Of a stretch of DNA of 64,000 bases, positions 11,216-39,815 are shown piece by piece. The stretch is from assembly GCA_964035795.1 (NCBI GenBank), contig OZ038323.1, positions 9,639,992-9,703,991 of the forward strand, read 5' to 3'. The stretch comes from Pterobdella sp. o SKG-2022. Taxonomy: Eukaryota > Annelida > Clitellata > Hirudinida > Piscicolidae. Each line of letters starts with the position of its first letter. The stretch's first letter is position 1. The notes beneath the pieces are model-generated. The model was not told where the DNA came from. It saw only the letters and a list, made by a program, of their open reading frames with translations, and made no database searches. The position numbers and the translations under genes were made by a program.

Positions 11216-12966
11216 ATGGTAAGTTGTACTCAACTTGAATATTCAGCTTTATAACCACCCAAAAAGTTAAAATTTTAAATATCATTTATTGAAGGATATG
11301 AGTAATTATAACACTGAACAACACATGAAATTTTTAATTTAGCTATAAATCTCAAATTTAATTGCTTTTTTCTATTTTTTCAGTCTCAGTTGCCACAACA
11401 AGTCCTTAAAGGTAATGATGGTGTTGAATTTGAATGGTTATCAGTTGAATTAGTTCTTACATGGAATACATAGTTGGTTAAAACAAAATTTATAGGTAGT
11501 TATAATGCATATATACAATAGGATTTTAAGAAATTTAAATGGGGCTTCGAAAGTTTTAAGTTCCACCATATGTTTCAAAGTTGTAACACCCCATCAGATT
11601 TGGAGGAAGCCTTTTTCTTGTTTGATTATGACAATGATGGCAAGGTATAGCTTCATTGAATTTTTCAACTTATTGTTTTAAATAGATTTGTTATATATTG
11701 TTCTGTAATATAGATTTTTTGAGTATAATTTTTCTTAATTCTCATTTTAACGCATTATATGTAGTAAAAATTTTCTCACTTGGCTAACTTTGAAGTCTGG
11801 TAATGATAGAAGGAATCCACATTATACCTTTCAGCTTATTCACAATGATACATAAGTTGTTGATATTTTTTCATTATGGATAATTCATCTTGAAACTCTT
11901 TCATATCACCATAAATGGAACAATACTAATAAAGTTGCGTGTATTTTTTCAAATTTGAAGACCTCAATAAATAGTCAAAAATATTATGAGAATCATAATG
12001 GTGGGTAGCTTGATCAAACGAGTAGCCACGCCCAAATATTTGTACAATGACTAAGTTAATAAACTTCATTTCTATGCAATTTTAATATTTAGTTCATTTT
12101 TACACACTTTCGCTTCCATACAATAATTTTTTTTATTCATTTTATTTCAACAAAAATATCTCATTGGCGTTTCAATTAACAAAGGTTACAACCAAGGAGA
12201 TCCCCAGCGTGGTGAGGAGTGTGGGATTGAATCCTGCAGAAGCTGAACTCAAGGAAGTCATTGCTGATGTTAACAACGGTCTGATAAGTGGCTTTTTTTT
12301 TTATTTAACATAAACGAAAAATATTTTTCATGATTGGGGCTTGAATTGAAGCCACATCATTATCATAAAACTGTCAGTGTTATCCTTCATTCACCAAAAA
12401 ATGTTAAACCACACTTCAAAACAACAACATAATCATCAAGACAACATCACACATTACATCACAACACACAGCTGGGGGCAAGATAGATATGCCGAGTCTG
12501 GTGCAGGTGATTGGTAGACGACTAAAGAACCCAAAAACAAGTTCAGAAGAGTTGAGAGACGCGTTTCAAGTGTTTGACAAACTTGGAAATGGTATGGTAT
12601 CGGTACAAGATTTAAGGTCTTCCCTAACTTCCCTCGGTGAGAAACTGAATAGTGAAGAGTTGGACGAGTTGATAAGGGAGGTTGATCAGAATGGAGAAGG
12701 CATGGTGAATTATCAAGGTGGGTGTTGGGGTTTGAAAAGGGGTTTATGAGGTTTGGAATAGAGTTGTGTTTGATTGGGTTTGGTCTTTGTATGATTTGGT
12801 GTCTGCTCCAGTGAGATATTTCAAATATTTGACCATAAACTTCTTTATTTTTGTATAGTGAATTTTTGTTTAACTTTCCGTTTATTCAAATTTTGAAAAT
12901 TAATATTCATAATTATTTTATTTTCAATTATTTTACACAGACATGATCAAAGTACTGTTGGCTTAA
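11216..12966 (+). CDS. Calmodulin-like EF-hand protein, closest in look to CALML4
   Basis: Exons 11216-11218 (ATG alone, followed by GTAAGT), 11384-11411, 11598-11644, 12185-12278, 12472-12717 and 12941-12966 join in phase to 147 residues, the size of calmodulin. EF-hand 1 ([12 protein letters not shown]) has a full set of calcium ligands and is split by an intron. The second site is degenerate (DVNNAGGKID), the third has Leu at position 3 and Asp at 12 ([12 protein letters not shown]), the fourth ([12 protein letters not shown]) also ends in Asp. The stretch [13 protein letters not shown] and RREV-like helix after it resemble CALML4, a light chain of myosin-7b, but ordinary calmodulin shares part of this. 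I infer a light-chain-like protein with one good calcium site. The single-codon first exon is inferred from the donor and needs RNA support. Confidence 0.8.
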
Positions 12967-13044
12967 ATACTCTAGACAATTCTTTTACATCTCCATCCTT
13001 TATACAACCAAATATCACCAATTATACAAATTTATTGAATCAAA

Positions 13045-13050
13045 AATAAA
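13045..13050 (+). terminator. Poly(A) signal of the calmodulin-like gene
   Basis: AATAAA 79 nt after the stop codon. Confidence 0.45.
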
Positions 13051-13313
13051 ATATTACAATACATAATTCAGCTTCAAATATATAAAACATCAAAAAGCAT
13101 TACTTTCTACTTAGTCTTTGAGCATTCGAAACGTTTCGTTATTTAATAGAAAAGATCCATTATCTAACCCAAATAGCTGAGCATATTCAATGGTTTAAGT
13201 CAATCTTTCAGGTTATCGTCGCTGTTTCTCAAGTTCATTAGCCATAGTTTTTTAAGATTTACAAGATTTTGATAACTATAGTAAAGATTCTTTGTAATTA
13301 TTTCTATTATTAT

Positions 13314-13319
13314 TTTATT
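13314..13319 (-). terminator. Poly(A) signal of the CCDC78-like gene
   Basis: AATAAA on the minus strand about 170 nt downstream of the stop codon at 13488. Together with the plus-strand signal at 13045 it puts the two convergent transcripts close together without clear overlap. The remaining spacer 12967-13487 shows only AT-rich sequence. Confidence 0.4.
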
Positions 13320-13487
13320 TTTATCTTTCATTATTTCTACTATTATTATCTTGTTTTAGTTCTATGCTGTTTTTTGAAGCGACCATTAAAACCATTTGTT
13401 GCCTCCATACTTATCTTCAAATCGATTTTTCGAACTCACTCGAATTCATTGATTGAATTGGGTCGGTCCATCAATCAAGCAAAGTAA

Positions 13488-16400
13488 CTAATCCGATGTC
13501 AGGCTGCCATCACTGACGTCATCATTATTTTTAGAATTGTTTTTGGTATTTTTCACTTTACATTTGCATGTTAAATACTGACATTTTTCACAAGTATCGT
13601 CTTTAAGTTTTTTAATCTTTGGTGTCGCCATGCTTTTTTTGCGGCATTTTTCACGTTGTGCTGAGAGGGAAGTTTCGTTTTTGTGGGCTTGTGTGCGACG
13701 TTTGACCATTTCATTCTGTTTCTCCGTCTTCTCCAATAGTCTGCAAGCGTTTTTATATGTTTTATTCTTGTTTGATCGATTTTTTAAAATTCATTATTCA
13801 TTTCTGTTTTATTTTTCATTCATTTTAGGATTTCTACTGTAAATAATTTAATTTAAATTTTGACCTATGATAAAAATAGTACTTTCAAAACTCTTATTCA
13901 TTATTTTTTTTTAGTTATTAATATTTAAAACCGAAACAAATCCGAAATAAATTTTTCCCATGCAACTAACCTCTGCAAGTTATCATTGATGGAGTTTTTA
14001 AGTTGCTTGATCTCCTTTTTAAACAGATTATTCTTTTCCAGTAGGAACTGGCTCTTATTGACCATGCTGTGGTAAGGCGGTGTTCTCAAGAGAGTCTGGT
14101 GGTAGGTAGATAAATAAAAAGATAAATAATTTAGTTAGGTTTATTGTGTATTGTTTTTTATAATCTATACCTTTATGTAGATAGTTTCAAGAATTAAGGT
14201 TAAACTGATGAATTTTTAATAATGTTATCGCAACACAAGAAGTACCAACTGACCACACCACCACCCTCAAACCACCCAACCTACATGTTCATCTCTCAAA
14301 GGAGCAGTGTTGTTATTGAAATATTTGTTGATGAGGGTGCAATCTACTTTATGTAGCAGCTTACACTTGTCTAGTTGCTGGTAAATGTCTCTGTATGATT
14401 AATGGGTATGAAAAGTAATATGTTTTATTCATAGATTTTGTGTGGCACAATTTAATAACGATTGTGGTTATATAAGAGTAAAGTATGGGAGTCACTGGAA
14501 CACCAGTATTGTGCGCTGCAAAGGTTTACAGGTCGTTATTGTTATAGGGCTGTGCTAGTTGGTGTATTTTTTGTTTCTATCTATATACTTTTGTTAATCC
14601 ACCATTGTTTACTTTCCCTGCCTGCATTAGTTTGCCAAAAGTAACAAACCGAAAAACTATCATCCCAAAACCACCCACTTGTACGCAGCCAATAGTTTTT
14701 CATGCTTGTGACTAAGCTCTTGTAGTTGATTCTTGTGGAAATTGACTGCCCTCGATAATTGCTCTTCTCTTAACTCTTGACTCATCTTCAAGTCAGCCAG
14801 AATGGGTTTGACTTCGTGCTGGGGGGTTTTGGGTTTATAATAGTAATAGTGGCTGTATCATCAATGGGATGATTAATAGGATAATTATCATTACCTTTAA
14901 TAACAATAACGGTGATGGTAATTACACAAAGCCTGACAGTAATATCAACAGTGAACATACATTTAAAATCATAGTAAAAAAATTAAAAGAAAACTAACTA
15001 TTATTGTAAAAATACCCACCCCCTCAAGCTGTAGGTAGGAAGCAAGCCTGCCCTTGAAGTCCTTGATCACCTCCTTGAGTCTGTTCTCTGAGGTGTTCAA
15101 CTTCCTTTGGTAGGCACATTTTTCCTTGTCGCTCTGTATACATTTCTGCGGATGTTGGTGTTATGAACTAGTTAGATGGTTTCTTTAAGCGTTTTTGAAC
15201 TTTTTAAGTAGTTTTTTTTGTTAGTTATAAACATATTTTACCAGTTTCTTTCACTTAAGCGATGGAAGTATCAGTCAAATACATGCTTATATGTGAGTCT
15301 TACAAGTTTGACGTTTTCAATGTGATTCCACATTTTCAAACCATATTGATCCTCTACAACACTATTTTCTCAAATCATAATGCTACTGACCGCCACTGCC
15401 TCAGCCAACTTCATCTGCAACTCCCGATACTCTCTCTTCTCCTCTTTTATGTGATCCTCCATGTACTTCCTAGTGTGTGCGTGTGTATGTGTGTTTTTAT
15501 TTGTGTGTGCGTGATGTTTAAATGAGAAAATTTTGATGTTAGTCCAATAGTTTTATGCAATAATATAAAAAATAAAACGCAAAATAAAAATAGATTCTTG
15601 GATGAATTTTTGATAAATTTTTAAATACTCGTTAAATAACACTAAATAACTTCCACATTATTGTATCAATCTCTCACAAGCATCATAGTACATACTACTT
15701 TATAACACTTCATCTGTAATGGGAAACTTTGAGTATTATTAACTTAGATTTATCATTATCATCCTACTCACAAGTGAGATTCATATTGCATTTTGTTTTT
15801 CTTTATCATCATCTCCAAGTCTGCCTCCCTTGTCGGTTTCTTATGATTTTTATTATTACGGTTATTATTATTTGTATTGTTTAGATTTTTTAAAGGCTAT
15901 GATTGTTTTGCTTTAGAAAATTGTTCATTAATATGATTCGTTTTTGTGATAATGGTTAGTATCAAAAATAAGTTAATTGTTTATATAAGATAATTTTCTT
16001 ATTGTTATTTACATAATTAAATAGTTAATATTCTTGCATTACTTCTTCATGAGTTGGCTTTTTAACGTCTGTATTCTGAGTCGTTCTGAACTTCACGATG
16101 TTGTGCTGAAGTCATTTTATTAATGTTTCTATTATTACTTATTTTTTTATTATTTCTATTATTATCATTTTATAATTTTATTATTTCTATTATTATTTTT
16201 TTTGTTATTATTTTTAATAGAAAAATGTAACAAAATGAAATGGTTAATATTCTACCTTATTTATGATATTATGATTAATAATAATATAAATAACAACACA
16301 ACAAATAGAAAATCTTCAAACTATAGCGAAACTTATCAATATATATTATCTCATATATCTCATATACCATTGACTCCCCCCCATCACATCACTGCAGTAA

Positions 16401-19400
16401 CCTCAATTATCTCCTCAAGTCTCATTATCATCTGACCCAGGGAGTTTTTAAGTTTGTTAAGTCCTGATGGGTCGTGGCTTAAGAGGTCTTTCAGTTCTTT
16501 TTGTACGTCTCTTAAGATCAGAACCTGTGGGGGAAGGTTGCGGAAGTGGTTGTGATGGTGTTGATGGTTGGTTGGTAGTGGTGTTAGTGATGGTGATTTT
16601 GGTTGGCTTTGGTAGTTGTATTGCTTGATTGGTGGTTAGTGGGTTATATCAAAAACCTTTCTCACAACCACACCTGTCTCTTAAAGTCGTCGACAAGGTC
16701 CTCATGCTTGCGAGCAAGGTTTTCCAGCTTGTAGTTGACGTTATTCCTACTCTCCTCCATCTTCGAGGAATAGGTCTTCTCTATCTTCACATGGTCTTCG
16801 CTCTCTCTGATGTTCAGCTTCAGGTTACAGATGAAGTTTTTAAGGTTCTCTATTTCTGCGTTTTTTGATTTTTCTATTTCTATTCTTTCTTCTACGATTC
16901 TGGAGTTTTCGATTTGTATGTCTCTTATTTTGTCTAAAATCTGTGGGTTATTGATATAAAAATTATGATTTTTAGTTTTAAAGTACGATTTATGGTTAAT
17001 TGACTTTATCGCAAAGTATAGTTATTTTTTATATTAAATAAATTCCGTCCAAAAATCAAAAGGTTAATCCTAAAATCAAAAATTACACAAGATATTTTCA
17101 AAACTTTTACAAACATACACATTGCTTTTCGTTCTCAGTCAAGAAAAGTCTTTCACTATTGTCAGAACACTGTTTGATATAAAAATAGCACTAATATGGC
17201 ATATAAATAAAAATGAACTGATTAATTAGTAAAAACAAACGATATTGCATCGGTACAAAGCTTACAGTCTCAGATTCCTGGGAATCGTTTGCGTTGTTTG
17301 AGAACTGGTTTTTAAACGCAAAAGGTTTATTTACAATTTCTTCTTTCATTTTTTTATGCTTTTGTTCTTTGTCACATTTTTCTTTGCGGAGTTTTTCTTT
17401 GTTAAAGTGTTGAAGTTGTTGATTCAAAATTAAGATTTTGTTTTTTAGCTCCTCTGTTTTTATGAGGTTTTCATACTTCAATTCCTGCATGGACCTTTGA
17501 TGCTTAATACTCTCTAGACATATTTTCTTTCTACTGTTTTCATGCTGAAAGGCTTGTTGTTTACAGCCACATAAATCCAACAGTTTTTGGCTCTTTTGTT
17601 GTTGGCTGATCTGAAGATTCTTAGTCGTGTCGTGATTGTATTGAGAACAACAGTACAAAGGAAGATAGAAATTATTTAGAAGTTGCTCGTTGTTTTGTTG
17701 TGGCTCTGTGGAGATGCTGTTTAAAGTTTCGTTTATGAAGCAATTGTCCACTCGGGCCATCTTACTTGCTAACAACTCTGCTCTGTACTGCGTCAACAAA
17801 TCCTGTTGATTAATAATGATTAGTCTATATTGTTTGAAGTTATAACATTTAGTGGGTTTTAAAGAGAAAAGTCAATATAATGCAAGAAAAGCATAGATTT
17901 CTATGAGCTCAAACAGACAAAAGCTCATTAAATTTATCACCATAATAACTTGAAATGATTAGCAATAGTTTGAATAATTTTCCAGCCACTAGCATCACAA
18001 CACAAAAAACTACACATACAGTGGCATTCTTGCTGTTGATGATGGGGAAGTTTTTGATCTTGATGAGTTGCTTGGAGAGAGTGATAATAAAGGAACTGAG
18101 TTTTAGTTCTTCTGTCGACGGAGCTAAGCAAACTAGGAAGTTAGTTTTGCAGTTTCCACCCAAAATATCTCTCATTAAACTCGTCAGAGGGGAGTTACTG
18201 TTGGATATGAAGATTTGATGAATAAATAGTAAAAATGCATCTTTATGAAAAAATGACTTATAGTTTCAACTAACCAATAATTGACTACTCGATCTGGGAA
18301 AGGCAGCTCAGAGAGCACAGATACAAGCTTGCAGAAGCTGAACAACGTGTTCTTTAAGCAGTTTTCCAACGGGAACTGCAAAAGGAGGCCCGAACAGAGA
18401 AGGTTTGGTTGGAAGTGGTGGGTGAAGGGAAGAATTACGAAGGTGAAGTTGCATGCCATTCCCAGCTGCTTTGCACTCTGACACTGGGAATTTTTGGGGG
18501 ATCACTTAGGTCAAGTGTTTTCAATATTAAGGTAGAATATTTAGGTCAAGTGTTTTCAGTATGTCGAAGCTTTATTAACATTTGAGAATATTCATTCTTC
18601 AAAGGGTAGACAGCTTTTTATCACTATGGTAACAACAAGTAGGTCAACTTCGAATGTATTCATTAAATATGGAGTCTAGCCTATCGTTAAAGATTGCAAA
18701 GAATATTGAACTTTTTTTTTTTTGTAATTACGCATTCTACTTGGATGTCATCGTTTTTCATAAATATCAGGAACCATAAACAAAATAGCGTGATTTTCCA
18801 ATAAGTATCCACAATTTAGAATCATTCACGAACTTTTTGCAAGCTGAGCTTAATGAAAGTAGCCTTTTCTTTGAAGGCTCGATTCCTGCAGCTCTCTATC
18901 AACTTTATGGCACACTCCGCACTTTGTACAGGCTTGTTCTCTAGTTTCTAAAACCAAGATTTCATGATGAGTGAGTAACATTGATACTGCATACAAATGA
19001 ATTTAAAAAGCTGAGGATGCGATGATAGTGGTGATATAAAGATCATGGGTACCATATTTTGCTTAGAGACATTTTAAAACAATTCAATTTCTCACACTGA
19101 TGCACACACCAGCTTCCGACGTGTGTAACAAATGATTGAGAGGAACATCTTTTTCTTGGTTTTCGAGGTTTTCAAGCAAGTTATTTTCAGGTATTTCTGG
19201 TATAATGTTGACGTCATCGGGGTTAAAGAGGTCACAAATATGGCGGTCATCAACTTGGAAAAAGTTCATTTTCAAAATTGACCCTTCACCTTTGTTAAAA
19301 ATTGGAAAAAACTGACAGAATATATTTTTAATAATTTATCCAAACTATTTAAGCGATGAAAAATAAACCTTTTTCATGTAATAAATATTATTCGATTAAC

Positions 19401-20251
19401 CTTTTAGGAATTAAATCTTAAAAATAGACAAAACCTCTAGAAATGGCGAAGTAAGCGTTAAGAGCATGGTACAGGAGGCTGTCGTGAGCTCGATTCACAG
19501 ACCCGAGTAGAGTAGAAGTCTTCAGAGAGCCTTTATCCCCAAGAAGAATGAAACTAACGTTGTAACCGTTGATGAAGAGATGCAGATCTTTGAATAGAAG
19601 GTTCTGGAATATAAGCCTAGTTGAAGTCTCTTTGGTGTAAATGTGGCTAAACCTGTGAGATGAGATGTGTTCAGAGTTGTATCGGCTTTTAATGTAACCT
19701 CTTTAATGAAAAGCTTTAAACCAATAAACTACTAGTTTGTTTTCGTAGTATTCTATTTAGAGGGTTTCAGCATATTCATTAGTTACTTCTGATATTATGT
19801 AGTCTATAAAGAATTCCATTTTTCAGTTATAAGAACAATGCGACTGTTCCAGAAAACGCCTATTTTAAGTCTTCTTAGAGACTTGGAATAGTGAATAAAG
19901 CAGAATTAATTGTCATTAAGAATCGATGCTCATTATGAATTTTGAAACTGTTTGTTCCTCTACGGAGCTCAGTACACTCAGTCATGGCATATTATTGGAT
20001 TAATATCTTACCGATTTTTACTCGTTTGTATTTCTTTTAAGAAGCTCATAATTGCTCATATAATATCTGATACATCTATTGGTACGGTCTGTATTGACTT
20101 AATTACTGAATATGAAGCTCATTAAAGCATCTTTTATTAAGAAATACTATAAACATGGAAATTAAAATGAAACTGACCGGCACTCTTTGATAAGTTTTTG
20201 GGAAGGAGAATTCTGAGATAGGTTGTTTAAGCAGGAGACATTGATATTCAT
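13488..20251 (-). CDS. CCDC78: CCDC78-like protein with N-terminal degenerate kinesin motor and C-terminal coiled coil
   Basis: Exons in transcript order: 20251-20178, 19652-19435, 19289-19096, 18947-18834, 18483-18275, 18197-18020, 17802-17266, 17169-17119, 16940-16674, 16524-16402, 15839-15772, 15469-15391, 15145-15020, 14818-14679, 14390-14285, 14095-13971, 13740-13488. Phases agree throughout; 953 residues. Residues 1-329 follow a kinesin motor fold: INGYN, P-loop-like GDKGSLKT (residues 63-70), a degenerate switch region, and LMRDILGGNCKT. The rest is charged coiled coil. The exon 14818-14679 (REEQLSRAVNFHK, LSHKHEKLLAAYK) and the segment with IRDIQIEN match vertebrate CCDC78, a deuterosome/centriole-amplification protein. 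Motor catalytic motifs are lost, so a structural or binding role is inferred. The start is the first ATG before a phase-consistent donor; no further exon was seen upstream. Confidence 0.8.
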
Positions 20252-21971
20252 TTTAAAAGTGAAAAAGTTGAAATTAATTATTTTTGCTGCGTTCCATTAA
20301 GTCTTTATATCTCGCTTTCTCTACTATTTATAGTGGCAATGTTTACAAAGACCATAGCAACAATAATGACAATGTTCTTATTTTCACTAAAAAACTTGAA
20401 AAATCTGTGAAAACTTAAATCTTATTTTAATTTATTGGTTCATAGATCTGCTTTTAACATTTTTTGTGACTTATTATGATATTTTTTATTTTTATTCTCA
20501 TTATTATCGACGAAAATTGATTAAAAATTCAGAATACTATCGATAATTGAATTTTTTTTACAAGGCTTGTATCTAAGTAATTAAGGATTTCTCCTACATG
20601 TTTCCATTTGTAGGTGTATTTTCAAATATATGTGTGAGCGTGATTTGTGTCATCTGTGATTCTTGATCAATAACACACATGTAATAAATGACTTCTATGC
20701 TTTCTTGAATAAATGGGAGTTTAAAGAAAAAATAAGTAATACATGATTGGATACAAGTTTTCAAAAGACATCGTATGTTTTTAGTAATTATGAGTTCATT
20801 AAAATATACTTCTTGATTTATAAGGAATTTCTTGAAAACATGTGAAAAAAATTTTATTCAACTGAAATTTTTAAGTTAAACTTCATTATAATTCATTAAT
20901 GATTGTATACTATATTGTTTTGACCACGCTTCAATATGGCTGTGAACCTGCACAGTCTACTGACGTCACGAGACTTTTCACCCATTTGCAGAAGTAGTTT
21001 TTTTACACGGATTAGACTGATCAGCCACTTGCGAACACCCAGATAATCCGGTAAAAAGATTATTTTTGTTTTATTAGTTATTGTATATTATATTATTTTT
21101 ATTTTTTTTTATTTAATTCCACCGTCATACTCGATTACAACTTGAAAAATAATAACATGGTTTGATAGCATGTGGGGTCGGCATTTAGCACCTGTTCTAT
21201 AGTTTTTCGTAACAAGTCTTGAACTACACGATATAAAATATATATTACATTTTATATATAACTTTCTAGTTCAAGAGTTATTTTTTCAAATATTTTCAAA
21301 ATAAAAACCATTCTAAAAATGTTTGAAACTACTTTGAAATTGAAGCTCAAATTCCTCAGAGATCAGGATTTCCGGATTTTCGGAAACCTAGTGTACTAAA
21401 ACTTAATAATTAAGTTTTGAACGAAACTCAAGGTGAGCAAAAAAATGCTTTAATTATCAGCTAAAATTCATGCTATTTTATTTAACTAATAAAAATGACA
21501 TATAAATAGTCTTTGAATACCATCCATTTTATTTATAATCCCAGGTTATAATACTTGGGTTTAATTGATATTGTAGTAACCATTACAATACTTGTATGAC
21601 TACTGCATATGGCAATAAAACTATATATGTTACAGACATGACTTCGTAGTTGTGTTTAGCTTCATTTCCTTATATAACTATCGCAAAGGTCTGAGCATAA
21701 ATTTAAATTTTGTGAAATTTATATAAATTTAAATTTTATAATTACACAATTAGTTGGCTATAAAAATATTTTTACTTTATGTACTTTTAAGTGACCCGCC
21801 TTTTTGAAATCACCTGCGATTCAAACTAAATAGATTGATGCCGTTTCTTTCTCATAATGAATTAATATTCTTCAACAAATCAACGATATAATACACAAAT
21901 TTGAATTAACTATAAACTAAATTTATTGAAAGTCGAGAACATAACAAGTTTTTGTACAAATAGTTGACAAG
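20252..21971. promoter_or_regulatory. Divergent intergenic region between CCDC78 and IQGAP
   Basis: The two start codons are head-to-head, 1.72 kb apart, so this segment must hold both promoters and 5' UTRs. It is AT-rich. A small inverted repeat with arms TCTTGAACT and AGTTCAAGA surrounds an A/T palindrome at about 21211-21272. No core promoter motif is clear. Confidence 0.5.
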
Positions 21972-37699
<15,728 letters not shown>

Positions 37700-38347
37700 A
37701 ATATTCTAGACTTTTTGTTTCTTTTATTAGACCTAGTTATTTTATATTAATCTTTTTATCATTTTTATGACATAACTAAGTACAATGGCTTATAGTTATA
37801 TTAATGCACCAAGCTTTACTATTTACAATTTTGTTCAGTTCTATCATTCTTCACAGGTTAACACTTCAATATTTTTTATTTAGTTTTTAAAATTTCTCGA
37901 TTTCATGTTATCCATTTTTTACATCTTAGTTTCATAATATCTTTAGAATGGACTGTAGTAATTAGTTTTTAGCTTGCTACTGAAGAAGTCTTACTTTATA
38001 GTTAGGTTTTGTCTCAAACCACGCCTCATCATGATAATAAGCTTACAAATCATTGCAACTTTTGATACTATTATATATACAGTCTTTATATTTCATTCTT
38101 CATAGATATATTTAGATTTATCTATATATATGTTTTTTGAATTTATATACTTATATTAGTATTTGTGCTAAATCTATTATTTCCAGTACTTTTGTTTTTT
38201 CGAGAAATTTTAAGGCTGAGTTTTTGTTTTTTGATCATTTAGAAGATTTGTTCATAAAGTGTTAAATACCTGTTACGAATTATTATATATTTTTTTTTCA
38301 ATTATATCATTTTAAAATTAACAATACTATTTAATATCTTAACATAC

Positions 38348-38350
<3 letters not shown>

Positions 38351-38399
<49 letters not shown>
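38351..38399 (+). repeat. (AT)n microsatellite
   Basis: About 24 uninterrupted TA units. Confidence 0.97.
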
Positions 38400-38400
<1 letters not shown>

Positions 38401-38490
38401 TTAAGCTATTTCCCATGTGTAAATTAATTCCATTATTAATATATATTATCTAATCTCATATATATGCATACACACATATAAATAAATAAA

Positions 38491-38684
38491 TCAATCAATC
38501 AAATCCTTTTTATAGCCCGTTTTTCTTTACCAAGGGTTGGGCTTTTGAAAGTTCTATCTCGAAGTCGGCCTTTCCATTCAAAGCGATCAAGTGGATCCAC
38601 ACAAACCATGTCTAGCTTTCTTTTATCATTCAATATGAGCTCATTCCAAGTCTTTTTGGGCCTACCAGGCTTCTTGCAAATATC
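38491..38684 (-). mobile_element. LINE 3'-end fragment, minus strand
   Basis: Reverse-strand copy of the element at 23171-23365, with the same GRPKKTWNELI signature, the same 5' limit and the same TTGA-type tail. The short frame is intact here. Confidence 0.8.
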
Positions 38685-38724
38685 TAAAATATACATATAC
38701 AAATACATAAAAATTAATAAAAAT

Positions 38725-39130
38725 AACAAAACTCAATGTGGATGATATATGCGAACTCATCAACTTTTGCCTCACCTCAAACTTCAAACATAACAACCAA
38801 CAATACGACATAGAAGGTTCGGGTCCTATAGGACTTAGCCTAATGGTAGTCATATTACAAATATATATGGACTACACGATAGAAGAAGCATTAAAACTGG
38901 CTAAAAAAAAATAAAGAGACCACGAGCTTTACATGTCTACATGGATGATACCTTTGGAATAATAAAACAAAATGAAGAAAAAATAGCACATTTAAACTTT
39001 TTAAAATGCCTAAATAAAGTGCATCCAGCGTTAAAATTCACCTGTGAAATCGAAAAAAACAACAGAATATCATTTTTAGATACATTAATTATCATATAAA
39101 TATAAGTGGCATTTAGAAACACGCCCGAAT
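38725..39130 (+). mobile_element. Decayed Penelope-like reverse-transcriptase fragment
   Basis: Frame-shifted plus-strand blocks read GPIGLSLMVVILQIYMD, then VYMDDTFGIIKQNEEK (38931 onward), then NKVHPALKFTCEIEKNN and ISFLDTLI. The order YxDDTF, a helix, xHPxLKFTxExE and FLD is that of Penelope-like elements rather than LINE RT. No GIY-YIG endonuclease part is visible, and stops break the frame. Confidence 0.6.
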
Positions 39131-39544
39131 CTGCAACACAGGAACAATATGCTGGGAATCACTCACGATAATAAAAACATATAATTAAAAAAACAAATTG
39201 CAGAGGGACCTACTTATTAGGGAGAGCCTTAAAATCAAAAAGAATGATTCAATAGAAAAGGGCTACAATGACCCACAATTAACAGTCAAATCAAGTGCTT
39301 GGTATACCCTAATGAAGAGAATACAAAAATCAACTAATGGAAGGACACAGAGAGCAATCTCTCAATGAAATCGTTTTAGATCAAAATAAAAATATTCATA
39401 TAATAATTAACTTTACTCATTTACAATATCACATAATTACATAATAGTTACTTTACAAAATTTTAATCTTCCTTAATTGTTCTTTCCTATCTATGTTTAA
39501 AATTCTTTATAATCACCTACCTTCACAATAGTTTACTACTAATG

Positions 39545-39605
39545 ATTTATGATAAGGTTGTACTTATCGAAAATTTTAGTTTTTTTAAATAAATGTATTC
39601 AAAAA
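39545..39605 (+). repeat. Diverged relative of the claspin-intron fold-back element
   Basis: Shares CTTATCGAAAATT and AATAAATGTATT in the same order as the right arm at 6116-6160. Confidence 0.5.
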
Positions 39606-39645
39606 TTTCTCAAAAAAAATTGAAAATAAGAAGTTATTCAAATAC

Positions 39646-39648
<3 letters not shown>

Positions 39649-39744
<96 letters not shown>

Positions 39745-39760
39745 TTTATTTATTTATTTA
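39649..39760 (+). repeat. (AT)n microsatellite
   Basis: Long TA array, near-perfect to 39724, then with interruptions and a short TTTA run. Confidence 0.97.
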
Positions 39761-39815
39761 TATTTATATACACATATACACCTATATAAATTATATGACA
39801 CACATATTTAATAAT

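Larger units (their letters stand above)
37700..39815. other. Intergenic, repeat-rich region after IQGAP
   Basis: Holds the IQGAP 3' UTR, two (AT)n tracts, an inverted LINE tail and a Penelope-like fragment, listed separately. The rest (37700-38340 and 39140-39540) is AT-rich with no gene I can support. Confidence 0.6.

Noticed and set aside
18506..18558. Direct repeat TTAGGTCAAGTGTTTTCA, two copies 35 bp apart
   Set aside because: Real but short, intronic and without further copies seen; could be a chance local duplication.
39593..39811. Frame of repeating Tyr-Ile
   Set aside because: Translation of an (AT)n tract.
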